DNA of 53,729 bases from Elusimicrobiota bacterium (GTDB taxonomy: Bacteria; Elusimicrobiota; Elusimicrobia; UBA1565): the NCBI GenBank assembly GCA_016218495.1, contig JACRDU010000051.1:1-53729 (forward strand), given 5' to 3'. The notes below the pieces were generated by a model. The model had not been told where the DNA came from, searched no databases, and saw only the letters and a program-made list of their open reading frames with translations. Made by a program: the position numbers and the translations under genes. This document shows, piece after piece, positions 29,994 through 39,276 of this stretch (position 1 is the first letter of the stretch; each line of letters opens with the position of its first letter).

Positions 29994-31084
29994 TGCCCCT
30001 CTCGCCCCTGCTCGAGCCGCTGGTGCGCTACTCGAAGGCCGCCGAGGCCCTGGCCGAGGGTCCGAAGACGGTCCGTCTCGGCCGCACGCCGAAGAAGCTC
30101 GTGCGCCGCGACGGGCGCACGTCGCTCTACCGCTACGGCGTCCCCGCGCGCCGGGCGCGCGGCGCCGCTCCCGTGCTGCTCGTCTACGCCCTCATCAACA
30201 GGCCGACCATCATGGACCTGCTGCCGGGGCGCAGCATCGTCGAAGTCCTGCGCGCGGCGGGCCTCGACGTGTGGCTGCTAGATTGGGGCGTCCCCGGCCC
30301 CGAGGCGGCGGGCGAAGGGCTCGACGAGCATGTGATGGGCTACCTGCACCGCGCCGTGGAGGCGGTCCGCAAGGGAGCGAAGGCGCCGAAGGCCTCCCTC
30401 TTCGGCTACTGCATGGGCGGAACCCTGTCCGTGATGTATGCCGCGCTCGAGCCCGCCCGCGTGGCGCGCCTCCTGGCGGCCGTGGCGCCCATCCGGGGAC
30501 GCCAGAGCGAGGGCTTCATCCATTTCGCCTCCGACCCCGCGCTCTTCAACCCCGGGCTGATGACCCTGCAGGGCAATGTGGCGCCCGAGGCGCTCAACGC
30601 CGGGTTCATGATGCTGCGCCCGGTGGAGAACATGCTCGGCAAGTATGTGCGCTACTTCGAGAAGGCGGGCGAGCCAGGCTTCGACGAGCTGTTCTTCGCC
30701 ATGGAGCGCTGGGTCTCGGAGGGGCAGCCCCTGCCGGGCCGGCTCTACCGGGAGTTCGTGCGCGGCGTCTATCAGGAAGACCTGCTCGTCACGACGGGCG
30801 TGCCGGTGGGTGCCCGCAGGGCGCGCGCCGCCGACGTGCGCTGTCCCGTCGCCGTCGTCTCCAGCGCCCAGGACCACCTCGTCCCGCCTTCTTCGACACA
30901 GGCCTTGCTCGACCTGGCGGCCTCGCGCGAGAAGAAGCGCTTCGACTTCCCCGGCGGCCATGTCGGCCTGGCCATCTCCCCGAAGGCGCTGGCCACGGTC
31001 TGGAAGGACGCGGCGGCCTGGCTGGGAGGCTCCGGAAAGCCCAGGTCTAAAGGCCTAAAGCCGAAGATGCGGCGGGGGGTATAA
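29993..31084 (+). CDS. PhaC-like polyhydroxyalkanoate synthase 2
   Basis: 363 aa PhaC-like. Catalytic Cys140 in FGYCMGG, Asp in SAQDHLVPP, His in GGHVGLAI. It retains the N-terminal helical stretch missing from synthase 1 and resembles class III PhaC more closely. TGATG overlap with the reductase gene; its stop (TAA) lies inside the -10 hexamer of the following gene. No beta-ketothiolase (phaA) is in the operon. Confidence 0.8.
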   Translation: MPLSPLLEPLVRYSKAAEALAEGPKTVRLGRTPKKLVRRDGRTSLYRYGVPARRARGAAPVLLVYALINRPTIMDLLPGRSIVEVLRAAGLDVWLLDWGVPGPEAAGEGLDEHVMGYLHRAVEAVRKGAKAPKASLFGYCMGGTLSVMYAALEPARVARLLAAVAPIRGRQSEGFIHFASDPALFNPGLMTLQGNVAPEALNAGFMMLRPVENMLGKYVRYFEKAGEPGFDELFFAMERWVSEGQPLPGRLYREFVRGVYQEDLLVTTGVPVGARRARAADVRCPVAVVSSAQDHLVPPSSTQALLDLAASREKKRFDFPGGHVGLAISPKALATVWKDAAAWLGGSGKPRSKGLKPKMRRGV

Positions 31085-31085
31085 T
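31080..31085 (+). promoter_or_regulatory. -10 hexamer overlapping the end of the PHA operon
   Basis: TATAAT, 7 nt before the ATG at 31093. It overlaps an earlier in-frame ATG at 31084, which therefore cannot be used from this promoter. Confidence 0.55.
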
Positions 31086-31092
31086 GTCCGCG

Positions 31093-32454
31093 ATGCGCCG
31101 AGCCCTGCTGCTGGTGGTCCTGGCCGTCCCCGCTTCGGCCCAGTTCCGGACCGCGCCGGTCCTGCCCGCTTCCGTCGTGAGGACCGCCCCGCTCTTCGCT
31201 CCCACCCTGCCGGCCTCCGGGCTGCCGTCCCTGTCGCCGTCCTTCTCGCCCTTCGCGGCCTCCCTGTCGGGCTATGCGCAGGGCCTGTCCGGAGCCGCGC
31301 TGGCCCCCTCGGTCCAGCCGGCCCGCGCCGGCGCCGCGGCCTTCTTCGACGGGGCCAAGGCGCGCCCGGCGGCCTCCGGCGTCTCGGCCAAGGTCGCCCC
31401 GTCGGGCTCCACCTCGGGCCGCTTCGAATCGCGCGACGGCGCGGCCATCGGCTATTCCCTGCGCCGCCCCGCGCGCGCGCAGGGGCCGGCCCGGGTCTTC
31501 GTCGGCGGGATGACCCTGCCGGAGAGCTTCCTCACCTACCTGGACTCCGCGCGCTCCGAGCGCGCCGACTACACCTTGAACCTGCGCGGCCTGCCCGGCA
31601 CGCGCTGGTCGGCGACGGGGAACCTCTACGACGCCGACGCCTACGACATGGCGCGGATGATCGTCACGGCGGCGCAGTCCTCCGGCGGCCGCGTCGAGCT
31701 GGCCCTGCACTCCTACGGGACCTTGGTCTTCCAGCGCATGCTGCAGCTGCGCGGCGACCCCGAGGTGGCGCGCGCCCTGGCCGCCCTGCGCGGCGGCCGC
31801 GTCACGATGTTCGCTCCGGCGACGCATTACGGCGACTCCGAGACGGTGGCCGGCCCCGAATACGCGGACATGGCGCGCGCCATCCGCACCTTCATGTCCT
31901 GGCTGGACGCGGGCGACGCCTACATCGAGCAGTGGAAGTCGCTGGCCCGGCTCAACCCGCTCATGCTCCCTCAGGCCCTGGCCTACGAGGCCTGGTGGGT
32001 GCCGCAGCGCACGGCCGGCCTGGCGCTGTGGTCCAAGCCCGCCTCCGACCTGCTGCTCCAGCACCTGGGAGAGCCTTGGGCCCCGGAGCTCGAGCCGGCG
32101 CGGCGCGCCCTGCTCGAGGAGTCGCGCGCCTATGCGCGCGACGCCGGCTGGCAGGAGGCCGCCCTGCGCCGCGCCAACGACACCTCGAGGCTGGACTTCA
32201 AGGCGGAGGACGCCGCCGCCCTGCGCGCCGCGGGCATCCGCCTCGACCTGGTCCTCTCGAACCGCGACCAGCTCATCCCCTGGGCCAGCGCGCGCCTGCT
32301 GCCCGCCTTCTTCGGAATCGACCTCCCCGGCTCCGCCCCGTCGGCGGGCTCGGTCTACACCGACGAGACGGGCCTGGTGCGGGTGCTGGTGGCCGACGGC
32401 GACCACTATCTGCCGCTCAAGGACCCCGCCGCGGCCGGGAGCATCCTGCGGTGA
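31093..32454 (+). CDS. Secreted alpha/beta hydrolase-like protein
   Basis: 453 aa. Signal peptide (1-16, ending PASAQ) and about 85 residues of Ala/Pro/Ser-rich linker, then a hydrolase-like domain. The elbow is LHSYG (Ser near 208), an Asp lies in NRDQLIPW and a His in DGDHYLPL. The elbow lacks the first Gly, so activity is uncertain. The start is chosen because the -10 lies over the alternative ATG. The stop overlaps the next gene by GTGA. Substrate unknown; it follows the polyester operon but has its own promoter. Confidence 0.65.
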   Translation: MRRALLLVVLAVPASAQFRTAPVLPASVVRTAPLFAPTLPASGLPSLSPSFSPFAASLSGYAQGLSGAALAPSVQPARAGAAAFFDGAKARPAASGVSAKVAPSGSTSGRFESRDGAAIGYSLRRPARAQGPARVFVGGMTLPESFLTYLDSARSERADYTLNLRGLPGTRWSATGNLYDADAYDMARMIVTAAQSSGGRVELALHSYGTLVFQRMLQLRGDPEVARALAALRGGRVTMFAPATHYGDSETVAGPEYADMARAIRTFMSWLDAGDAYIEQWKSLARLNPLMLPQALAYEAWWVPQRTAGLALWSKPASDLLLQHLGEPWAPELEPARRALLEESRAYARDAGWQEAALRRANDTSRLDFKAEDAAALRAAGIRLDLVLSNRDQLIPWASARLLPAFFGIDLPGSAPSAGSVYTDETGLVRVLVADGDHYLPLKDPAAAGSILR

Positions 32455-33572
32455 GGCAGTTCTCGGCCCTGGGCGTGCGCCTCGACCTCCCGCCGCGGGC
32501 GCCGGAGCTCAACGAGGAGCGCCCGGACCTGTCCACCCTGTCCTCGCGCCCCGCGGCCATCCACCCCGAGGCGCTGGGCATCGCCCCGCCCATGGCCGCA
32601 TGGACGCCCTTGGCCGACGTCGTCCCGGGGCGCTTCCTGGCCGGCGGCCTCCCCGCCGACCCGGGGGCGCGCTGGACGCTGAAGGTCCCCAAGGCCTGGA
32701 ACGGCCGGCTGGTCTGCGCGGCGGCGCCGGGGCTGGCGCCGTGCGAGGCGTACGACCTCTACTGGGGGGACTTCCTCCTGTCGAAGGGCTATGCGTTCGC
32801 CGTGACCGACAAGGCGACCCGGATGCTGCGCGGCACGGATGCGGTCTACATCCCCCTCGATTCCGACGGCCATCCGTCGCGCTGGCTGGGCCGCCTGGAA
32901 TCCCTGGTCCGGCACGCCCGGGGCGAGTTGGTGACGCACGCCGGCCGCGCGCCCGAGAAGACCTATGTGGTCGGCGTCTCCAACGGCGGCTACCTCGCGC
33001 GCCGCTTCCTCGAGGAGCGGCCCGACCTCGTCGACGGGGGAGTCGACGTGTCGGGCCCCTGCTGGCACGCCGACGGCGGAGGCTTCCTGACCCAGCTGCC
33101 CGCCGCCCTGCGCGCCGCCGAGAAGGCCTTCGAGCCGGAGGCGCTCAAGAAGGCCGGCCTGCTCCTGCCCGACGGCTGGGGCGGGCTCGCGGCGTTCTAT
33201 CGCGATTTCCTGTGGGGGCCGACGCTGGCCTATTTCACCGCCCACCTCGACCCCGAGTATAACGGCGACGGGGCCGCCTACGACTACGCGGCCCGTCCCG
33301 CCTCCGTGCACCGCGCGGTCCGCGCTCTGGCCTGCACGGGCAAGCTGGGCAAACCCCTCTACTCCATCGCGGGGGAGGCCGACCTGCTGACGGCCCCGTC
33401 CGTCCATCTGGACCCCTACATCGCCCTCGTGCATGCGGCGGGCCGTTCCGACATCCATCATGTGGTCCGGGTCCCCGCGGGCTCCCACAACGACGCCGAC
33501 CGCCACATCGAGCCGGGCGTCGCCCTCCTGATGCCCTTCGCGCACCGGGCTTTCGTCGCCCTGACCGCCTAG
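32451..33572 (+). CDS. Alpha/beta hydrolase, tannase/3HB-oligomer hydrolase-like
   Basis: 373 aa without an evident signal peptide. GVSNGGYLARR (Ser near 177) resembles the elbow of tannase/feruloyl esterase and 3-hydroxybutyrate oligomer hydrolases; an Asp lies in AGEADLLTAP and a His in PAGSHNDADRH. GTG start inside the preceding stop. A role in cleaving polyester oligomers would fit the neighbouring PHA operon but is speculative. Confidence 0.6.
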   Translation: MRQFSALGVRLDLPPRAPELNEERPDLSTLSSRPAAIHPEALGIAPPMAAWTPLADVVPGRFLAGGLPADPGARWTLKVPKAWNGRLVCAAAPGLAPCEAYDLYWGDFLLSKGYAFAVTDKATRMLRGTDAVYIPLDSDGHPSRWLGRLESLVRHARGELVTHAGRAPEKTYVVGVSNGGYLARRFLEERPDLVDGGVDVSGPCWHADGGGFLTQLPAALRAAEKAFEPEALKKAGLLLPDGWGGLAAFYRDFLWGPTLAYFTAHLDPEYNGDGAAYDYAARPASVHRAVRALACTGKLGKPLYSIAGEADLLTAPSVHLDPYIALVHAAGRSDIHHVVRVPAGSHNDADRHIEPGVALLMPFAHRAFVALTA

Positions 33573-33577
33573 GCCCT

Positions 33578-33606
33578 AAGGCCCAAAACCACATGGGCCT
33601 TGTCTC
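33578..33606 (+). terminator. Possible intrinsic terminator
   Basis: 7-bp stem AAGGCCC/GGGCCTT (33578-33584 with 33595-33601), 10-nt loop, then a pyrimidine-rich stretch. Confidence 0.4.
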
Positions 33607-33608
33607 CC

Positions 33609-33636
33609 TTAACCCTTCTGGGCCCATCGGTATACT
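33609..33636 (+). promoter_or_regulatory. Leaderless promoter of the NlpC/P60 gene
   Basis: TTAACC (33609-33614), 16-bp spacer, TATACT (33631-33636), 6 nt before the ATG. Confidence 0.55.
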
Positions 33637-33642
33637 TTGGGC

Positions 33643-34494
33643 ATGAAACACCTCTTCGCCCTCGCCGCCGTCCTCGCCGCCTCCGCCGCCTCCGCCCAGG
33701 TCGTAAGCGAGCCGGAGAGCCCGCTGGCTAGGGCGCGCAAGACCGAGGTCGTCTCGGTGGGGGCCGCGCAGGCCATGGCCCAGACCCTCTACGCCTCGCG
33801 CACCCCGGCGGCCGTCTTCGTCAACCCTAAGGACGTCGAGGCGATGCCGGACGGCTACAAGCCCGAGGACCTCGAGAACGCCGAGCTCACCTACCGGATG
33901 GAGAACGCCTCGCGCAAGATCACCGTGGTGAAGGGCTCCGAGCTCAACCGCGGCGAAGGCGTGTCCTGGTCGGGCGTGACGACCGAGGACGGCAAGTGGT
34001 ACCAGGTAGAGACCCGCGGCCTGGCCGGCTGGGTGCGCGCCGAGGACCTCTCCGCTCCGGGCTGGACGGGCTGGGCTCCGGAGATCGCCACCGCCTTCGC
34101 GACCAAGCCCGCCCCGGCCGACGGGCGCCGGACCGCCTTCGCCAAGGAGGCGGCCAGCCACCTGGGCGACAACTACGTCTGGGGCGGCCGCGCCCCCGGG
34201 GGCTTCGACTGCTCCGGGCTCGTGCAGTATTCGATGGACGTCATCTGGCCGGGCAACAAGGTCCCGCGCGTCTCGCGCGACCAGCAGGCCGCCGCCAAAT
34301 CCGTCGCCAGCGCGGCCGAACTCAAGACGGGAGACCTGGTCTTCACCGGCGACCCGGTCAAGCACGTGATGATCTTCGTCGAGGACGGCGAGCTCGTCGA
34401 GGCCATGGGGCGCAAGTGGGGCGTGCGCCGCTCGGAGCTCGCCGGCCGCATCGCGGGCAAGCCCTACTCCTTCGGCTCCTACTTCCAGGACTGA
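33643..34494 (+). CDS. Secreted NlpC/P60 peptidoglycan endopeptidase
   Basis: 283 aa. Signal peptide (1-18, ending ASAQ), a middle SH3-like region (GVTTEDGKWYQVETRGLAGWV) and a C-terminal NlpC/P60 domain with catalytic Cys190 (GGFDCSGL) and His241 (KHVMIF). It would hydrolyse cell-wall peptides in the periplasm. The start is fixed by TATACT 6 nt upstream; no Shine-Dalgarno. Single-gene unit. Confidence 0.85.
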   Translation: MKHLFALAAVLAASAASAQVVSEPESPLARARKTEVVSVGAAQAMAQTLYASRTPAAVFVNPKDVEAMPDGYKPEDLENAELTYRMENASRKITVVKGSELNRGEGVSWSGVTTEDGKWYQVETRGLAGWVRAEDLSAPGWTGWAPEIATAFATKPAPADGRRTAFAKEAASHLGDNYVWGGRAPGGFDCSGLVQYSMDVIWPGNKVPRVSRDQQAAAKSVASAAELKTGDLVFTGDPVKHVMIFVEDGELVEAMGRKWGVRRSELAGRIAGKPYSFGSYFQD

Positions 34495-34538
34495 GGCCGC
34501 GCCCTCGGACCCCTATGGCGGATGTCCCGCCTTAGCGT

Positions 34539-34544
34539 TATACT
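34539..34544 (+). promoter_or_regulatory. -10 hexamer of hicBA
   Basis: TATACT exactly 6 nt before the hicB ATG; no clear -35. Confidence 0.5.
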
Positions 34545-34550
34545 GAGGGC

Positions 34551-34754
34551 ATGAGCTGCAGATTCACCCTTGATTATTGGCGGGACGGAGAGTGGTTCGT
34601 TGGTCGTCTCCGCGAGGTCCCTGGCGTATTCAGCCAAGCCGAGTCGCTCTCCGCGCTCGAAGACAACATAAGGGATGCCTACAGGCTCGTAATGGCCGAC
34701 CAAAGGCCGGTGCGCCGATCGTCCAAGTCCAAGAAAGTTCTCTTGACGGCGTGA
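34551..34754 (+). CDS. hicB: HicB-type antitoxin
   Basis: 67 aa with the HicB/UPF0150 partial RNase H-like fold (DGEWFVGRLREVPGVFSQAESLSALEDNIRDA). It lacks a C-terminal DNA-binding domain, so autoregulation would need another factor. The order antitoxin then toxin, the GTGA overlap and the leaderless promoter make a compact module. Lower GC than its neighbours, which suggests transfer. Confidence 0.8.
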   Translation: MSCRFTLDYWRDGEWFVGRLREVPGVFSQAESLSALEDNIRDAYRLVMADQRPVRRSSKSKKVLLTA

Positions 34755-34927
34755 AGAGACGCGACCTCATCCGAGAACTCGTCGCGGCCGGCTGCTACCT
34801 CAAACGGCATGGCAGCCGTCATGACCTCTACGCCAACCCGGGAACCGGCCGCATCGCCCCCGTCCCCCGCCACAACGACATCGCCGAGACCCTAGCCGCC
34901 GTTATCCGAAAACAGCTGGCGGTGTAG
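34751..34927 (+). CDS. hicA: HicA-type mRNA interferase toxin
   Basis: 58 aa dsRBD-fold toxin. The conserved segment KRHGSRHDLYANP carries the catalytic His, and VPRHNDIAETL matches the HicA C-terminus. GTG start overlapping the hicB stop. It would cleave mRNA when HicB is lost. Confidence 0.8.
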   Translation: MKRRDLIRELVAAGCYLKRHGSRHDLYANPGTGRIAPVPRHNDIAETLAAVIRKQLAV

Positions 34928-34941
34928 TCGGCCCCGGCCCC

Positions 34942-34969
34942 TTGAAATCCAGAGGCCCGGGGCTATACT
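34942..34969 (+). promoter_or_regulatory. Sigma-70-type leaderless promoter
   Basis: TTGAAA (34942-34947), 16-bp spacer, TATACT (34964-34969), 6 nt before the ATG at 34976. Confidence 0.65.
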
Positions 34970-34975
34970 GCGGGT

Positions 34976-35539
34976 ATGAGGGCTCTGGCCGCATCTTTGC
35001 TCCTCTTCGCCGCCGCCGAGGCGTCCGCGGCGGGACCCTGCGGCGCGTTGATGACCCCCCAGCGCGCCGCCGCGGCCAAGGCTTCCGAGGACCTGCCGCC
35101 GCTCTCCGAGGTCCGCGACGCCGTCCTGGCCGCCGCGCAGGAGGCGGGCCGAAGCGACGTGAGCTGCGACGAGGTGCAGAACCGCGGCGACCGCGAGGCG
35201 CTGCAGTGCTATAACGGGAACCAGGTGGCTCTGCTCGGGCAGATGCTGCGCATCGTCGACGGCCAGCCCCTGCTGGCCGCCAGCCTGGGAGACAGCAAGC
35301 GCGTCATCACCAAGCAGGGCGTGCTCTTCGACGGGACCCGGATGATGCCGCACATGGGGGGCAGCCCCGGGACCAGCGTCCTCAGGGCCCGCCAGCTCTT
35401 CTGCGAGAGCGTCGTCAGCGGCAAGGCGGGGACCTTGGTCCTGCCCGTCAGCGGCTCCGGCGCGGACAGCCCGAAGGCCGTGCCCGCCATCTACCATCCC
35501 GACCCCGCTGAGTCTGGCCCCCGCGTCTACAAGATCTGA
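34976..35539 (+). CDS. Secreted protein of unknown function
   Basis: 187 aa with signal peptide (1-19, ending ASAAG). Four Cys in the mature part could form disulfides. No recognised domain. Leaderless promoter directly upstream; followed after 3 bases by a small membrane protein gene. Confidence 0.6.
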   Translation: MRALAASLLLFAAAEASAAGPCGALMTPQRAAAAKASEDLPPLSEVRDAVLAAAQEAGRSDVSCDEVQNRGDREALQCYNGNQVALLGQMLRIVDGQPLLAASLGDSKRVITKQGVLFDGTRMMPHMGGSPGTSVLRARQLFCESVVSGKAGTLVLPVSGSGADSPKAVPAIYHPDPAESGPRVYKI

Positions 35540-35542
35540 ACC

Positions 35543-35950
35543 GTGGCCGCCCCCTTGCGAATCGTCCGTGCCGACCTGCGTGAGCTGGCGACGACCTATT
35601 GCTTCACAGCCGCCGCGGCCGGGGCCTACGGCGCCTGCAATTGGGCCGTCGAAGGCTATGTGCTGGCCGTCTGGCTGGCGCTGCCGCGCCTGGTCCTGTC
35701 CGCCCTCCGGGCGGCCGGCCGCATCGCCTACAGCGACGCGGGGGCGGGCGGCGGGGTCCTGAAGATCGAGCGCGTAGCGGCCTCGCTCCGCGACGCCGCG
35801 AGGCCGGCCGAGCCGGCCCCGCAGGAACGGGGCGCCGCGCCGTTCTTCCCGGAATCCGAGGAAGCCTCGGGCCTGTGGGTGCTGCTCTATGCCGCCCTAG
35901 GCCTCGCCGTGGCCGCGGTCTTCTCCCGCTACAGCGGGAAGACGACCTGA
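35543..35950 (+). CDS. Small membrane protein, unknown function
   Basis: 135 aa with a hydrophobic region near 20-60 and a C-terminal membrane helix (GLWVLLYAALGLAVAAVF). GTG start 3 bases after the preceding gene. It overlaps the convergent gene at 35929 by 22 bases. No family recognised. Confidence 0.5.
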   Translation: MAAPLRIVRADLRELATTYCFTAAAAGAYGACNWAVEGYVLAVWLALPRLVLSALRAAGRIAYSDAGAGGGVLKIERVAASLRDAARPAEPAPQERGAAPFFPESEEASGLWVLLYAALGLAVAAVFSRYSGKTT

Positions 35951-36954
35951 GGGCAGGCGATGACGGGCGTGTTGGGGTCCCAGGGGTCGGGCTCGCGCAC
36001 CGGGACGCGGTACTCGCGCCCGTCGCGGCAGGCGTACACGCAGTCGTTCTTCTCGACGCGGCTGATGAAGCAGACGGTCCTGCGGCCGGCCGCGGCGGGC
36101 CCGAGGGCGGCCAGCGTGAAGGCGCCGGTATCCTCGACGAAATAGAGCTCGATGTAGAACTTGTAGTCGCCCTCGTCGATGGGAGTGATCTTTTCGGCGA
36201 GGATGCGCTTGCCGTAGCCCTTGAGCAGCTCCTTGCGGGCCTTGAGCTTCTCCTGCGCGCGCTCCAGCGTCCCGGCTATCATCCCGACATGCCCGGCCTC
36301 GGGGCCGGCATAGACGATCATCCAGGGCTTGGGCTGGGAGATGACGGCCAGCCCGGCTGAGCGGAAGACCTCGGCGTCGAGGTCGTCGCCCGGCTTGAGC
36401 ACGCGCAGCTGCGACTCCCTCTCGGGCTTGGCGTCCGCCTTGGTCAGGTACAGCAGCGAGTAGGTGGGTAGCAGGTACTCGAGGTTCACGACCCGGGCGG
36501 TCAGGGGCGTGAGGCCGGCCGCGGCCATGGCGGCCTGGGTGGCGGCCATGTCGGCGCGCAGCCCCGCCTCGTCTTTGGGGGGGAACTGCATCGGGTCGGC
36601 CAGGAAGCTCCGGATGACGCGGCCATCCGCAGTCTTATAGGGAATGGTATAGAGGCCGCTCTTGTATTCCATCGCGCCGGTCTCGACCCCGGCGGCATTG
36701 AGGACCGAGGCCCAGTAGGCTGCGCCCGCCGCGGCCTGCTCGGGCGTGTCGGCGTAGCCGACCAGGAGCTTGGTCCCGGCCTGCAGCAGCATGTGCCCCT
36801 CGGTGACGACGTCGGCGGGGGCTCCGGCGGGGGCCCGGACGGCGGCTCCCGTCTCGCGCAGGGTCTTGAGGTCGGTATAGTGGAAATCCGGCAGGCCGGC
36901 GGCGCCGGCCAGGGCGGGGGACAGGAAAAGGCTGAGGGCGATCAGGGTCCGCAT
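35929..36954 (-). CDS. Secreted protein of unknown function
   Basis: 341 aa with signal peptide (1-18, ending AGAAG). Mixed alpha/beta composition with a charged helix ([21 protein letters not shown]) and a Cys-containing C-terminal part. GGAGGTGAA precedes the ATG. Monocistronic, divergent from the aldolase gene. No recognised domain. Confidence 0.6.
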   Translation of the reverse strand: MRTLIALSLFLSPALAGAAGLPDFHYTDLKTLRETGAAVRAPAGAPADVVTEGHMLLQAGTKLLVGYADTPEQAAAGAAYWASVLNAAGVETGAMEYKSGLYTIPYKTADGRVIRSFLADPMQFPPKDEAGLRADMAATQAAMAAAGLTPLTARVVNLEYLLPTYSLLYLTKADAKPERESQLRVLKPGDDLDAEVFRSAGLAVISQPKPWMIVYAGPEAGHVGMIAGTLERAQEKLKARKELLKGYGKRILAEKITPIDEGDYKFYIELYFVEDTGAFTLAALGPAAAGRRTVCFISRVEKNDCVYACRDGREYRVPVREPDPWDPNTPVIACPQVVFPL

Positions 36955-36993
36955 TTCACCTCCGGGACGACTCGTTGCATTCTAGCTATTTTG

Positions 36994-36999
36994 TATCAT
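36994..36999 (+). promoter_or_regulatory. Candidate -10 hexamer of the aldolase-corA operon
   Basis: TATCAT in an AT-rich stretch, 30 nt before the aldolase ATG. No clear -35 and no bipartite motif upstream. Confidence 0.35.
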
Positions 37000-37029
37000 C
37001 GTTGTCGTCGCTTTTACCCGGAGGAATAC

Positions 37030-38085
37030 ATGACCGTCGACATAGAAGGGCTGCTCGGAGCGGAGGGCAAGAAGCTGCTCGAGCACAAGTGCACCACCAT
37101 CCCCAAGGAGATGCTCCACCTCCCCGGGCCCGATTTCGTGGACCGCATCTACTCCATCTCCGACCGGCCTACCCCCGTCCTGAAGAACCTGCAGGCCCTC
37201 TTCTCCCACGGCCGCCTGGCCGGCACGGGCTACGTCTCCATCCTGCCGGTCGACCAGGGCATCGAGCACTCCGCCGGCGCCTCCTTCGCCCCGAACCCGG
37301 TCTATTTCGACCCCGAGAACATCGTGAAGCTGGCCATCGAGGGCGGCGCCAACGCCGTGGCCTCGACCTTGGGCGTGCTGGGCTCGGTGGCGCGCAAGTA
37401 CGCCCACAAGATCCCGTTCATCCTCAAGTTCAACCACAGCGAACTGCTCTCCTACCCGAACTCCTACGACCAGACGCTCTACGGCAGCATGAAGCAGGCC
37501 TACGACCAGGGCTGCGTGGCCGTCGGGGCGACGGTGTACTTCGGCTCGGCCGAATCGCGCCGGCAGATCTGGGAGGTCAGCCAGGCCTTCGCGCAGGCGC
37601 ATGAGCTGGGCATGGGCACCATCCTCTGGTGCTACGCGCGCAACAACGCGTTCAAGACCAAGGAGAAGGACTACCATGTGTCGGCCGACCTGACCGGCCA
37701 GGCCAACCACCTGGGCGTCACCATCCAGGCCGACATCATCAAGCAGAAGCTGCCGGAGAACAACGGCGGCTACACGGCGCTCAACTTCGGCAAGACCCAC
37801 AAGGCGGTCTACGAGAAGCTGACCACCGACAACCCCATCGACCTCACGCGCTACCAGGTGGCCAACTGCTACATGGGCCGCGCGGGCCTGATCAACTCGG
37901 GCGGAGCCTCCTCGGGCGCGAGCGACATGGCCGAGGCCGTGAAGACCGCCGTCGTCAACAAGCGCGCGGGCGGCACCGGCCTCATCTCCGGGCGCAAGGC
38001 CTTCCAGCGGCCGATGCCCGAGGGCGTCAAGATCCTCAACGCCATCCAGGACGTCTACCTGGACAAGAAGGTCACGGTCGCCTGA
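37030..38085 (+). CDS. fbaB: Class I fructose-bisphosphate aldolase (FbaB/DhnA type)
   Basis: 351 aa, the length of E. coli FbaB. Conserved [30 protein letters not shown] and [10 protein letters not shown] segments of the DhnA-type Schiff-base aldolase family are visible. It interconverts fructose 1,6-bisphosphate with dihydroxyacetone phosphate and glyceraldehyde 3-phosphate in glycolysis/gluconeogenesis. GGAGGA precedes the ATG. Its TGA overlaps the corA ATG. Confidence 0.9.
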   Translation: MTVDIEGLLGAEGKKLLEHKCTTIPKEMLHLPGPDFVDRIYSISDRPTPVLKNLQALFSHGRLAGTGYVSILPVDQGIEHSAGASFAPNPVYFDPENIVKLAIEGGANAVASTLGVLGSVARKYAHKIPFILKFNHSELLSYPNSYDQTLYGSMKQAYDQGCVAVGATVYFGSAESRRQIWEVSQAFAQAHELGMGTILWCYARNNAFKTKEKDYHVSADLTGQANHLGVTIQADIIKQKLPENNGGYTALNFGKTHKAVYEKLTTDNPIDLTRYQVANCYMGRAGLINSGGASSGASDMAEAVKTAVVNKRAGGTGLISGRKAFQRPMPEGVKILNAIQDVYLDKKVTVA

Positions 38086-39269
38086 TGGCGAGCGGGGCCG
38101 AGCCGGGAGCGGGGGGGGCACCCCCCGCTCCGGCCCCCGCTGCGGCCCCGAAGCTGGGCCGGCGCGCGCGCCGGCGGCTGGCGCTCGAGCGCCGCTTCCG
38201 CAAGGAGATCGGCGCCGTCCCGGGCATCACCGTCGAGGAGCTCGCCAAGCTCCCGTCGAGCCCGGAGGGCGTGCGCATCACCTGCATCGACTATTCCGCC
38301 GCGCAGGTGCAGGCGCGGGAGGTCAAGGACCTGCCGGCCTTCCTGGGCGAGCACCGCCCGTCCTGGACCACGGTGCGCTGGATCAACATCGACGGCTTGG
38401 GCGACATGCGCGTCATCGAGGCCCTGGCCAAGAAGTATCAGCTCCATCCGCTGGCCGTCGAGGACCTCATCCACCGGCCCCAGCGCCCCAAGGTGGACGC
38501 CTACGGGGGCGGGGAAGGGGAGCTGCAGGCCCGCCTCTTCGTCATCGCGCGCATGCTGCGCAGCCAGGAGGGCGGGCTCCTCGACGAGCAGGTGTCCATC
38601 TTCCTGGGCCACTCCACCGTCATCACCTTCCAGGAATACGACGACGGCGACGTCTGGGACGCCATCCGCGGCCGCATCAGGACCGCGGGCTCCCGCCTGC
38701 GCCAGAACGAGGCGTCGTTCCTGGTCTATGCGCTGCTCGACGCCATCGTCGACCACTGCTTCCCGGTGCTGGAGGCCTACGGCGACCGGCTCGAGGAACT
38801 CGAGGCCAGCATCCTGGCCTCGCCCGACCCGGAGCAGTTCGCGCAGATCCACCGCCTCAAGCGCGAGATGCTGCTGGTGCGCCGCGCGGTCTGGCCGATG
38901 CGCGAGCTGGTCGGCGCGATGCAGCGCGAGACCCACGAGTGCCTGTCCGACACGACCAAGGTCTACCTGCGCGACGTCTACGACCACTCGGTGCAGATCA
39001 TCGACATCCTGGAGACCTACCGGGAAGTCGCCATCGGGCTCACCGAGACCTACATGACCGTCCTCTCCAACCGCCTCAACGAGGTCATGAAGGTCCTGAC
39101 GATGATCTCGGTCATCTTCATCCCCGTGACCTTCCTCTCCTCCGTCTTCGGGATGAACTTCACGCATTTCGCCTGGGACCTGCCCCACGCCATCGAGTGG
39201 TTCTTCGTCATCTGCCTATGCGTCACAGGCGGCATGCTCTACTGGTTCAAGCGGCGCGGCTGGATCTGA
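38085..39269 (+). CDS. corA: CorA-family magnesium/cobalt transporter
   Basis: 394 aa. Large N-terminal cytoplasmic domain, then two C-terminal membrane helices with the signature VFGMNF before the second helix (IEWFFVICLCVTGGMLYWF). Forms pentameric Mg2+ channels. The first 30 residues are an Ala/Pro/Arg-rich extension not seen in typical CorA. TGATG overlap with the aldolase gene. Confidence 0.9.
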   Translation: MASGAEPGAGGAPPAPAPAAAPKLGRRARRRLALERRFRKEIGAVPGITVEELAKLPSSPEGVRITCIDYSAAQVQAREVKDLPAFLGEHRPSWTTVRWINIDGLGDMRVIEALAKKYQLHPLAVEDLIHRPQRPKVDAYGGGEGELQARLFVIARMLRSQEGGLLDEQVSIFLGHSTVITFQEYDDGDVWDAIRGRIRTAGSRLRQNEASFLVYALLDAIVDHCFPVLEAYGDRLEELEASILASPDPEQFAQIHRLKREMLLVRRAVWPMRELVGAMQRETHECLSDTTKVYLRDVYDHSVQIIDILETYREVAIGLTETYMTVLSNRLNEVMKVLTMISVIFIPVTFLSSVFGMNFTHFAWDLPHAIEWFFVICLCVTGGMLYWFKRRGWI

Positions 39270-39276
39270 CCCCAGA

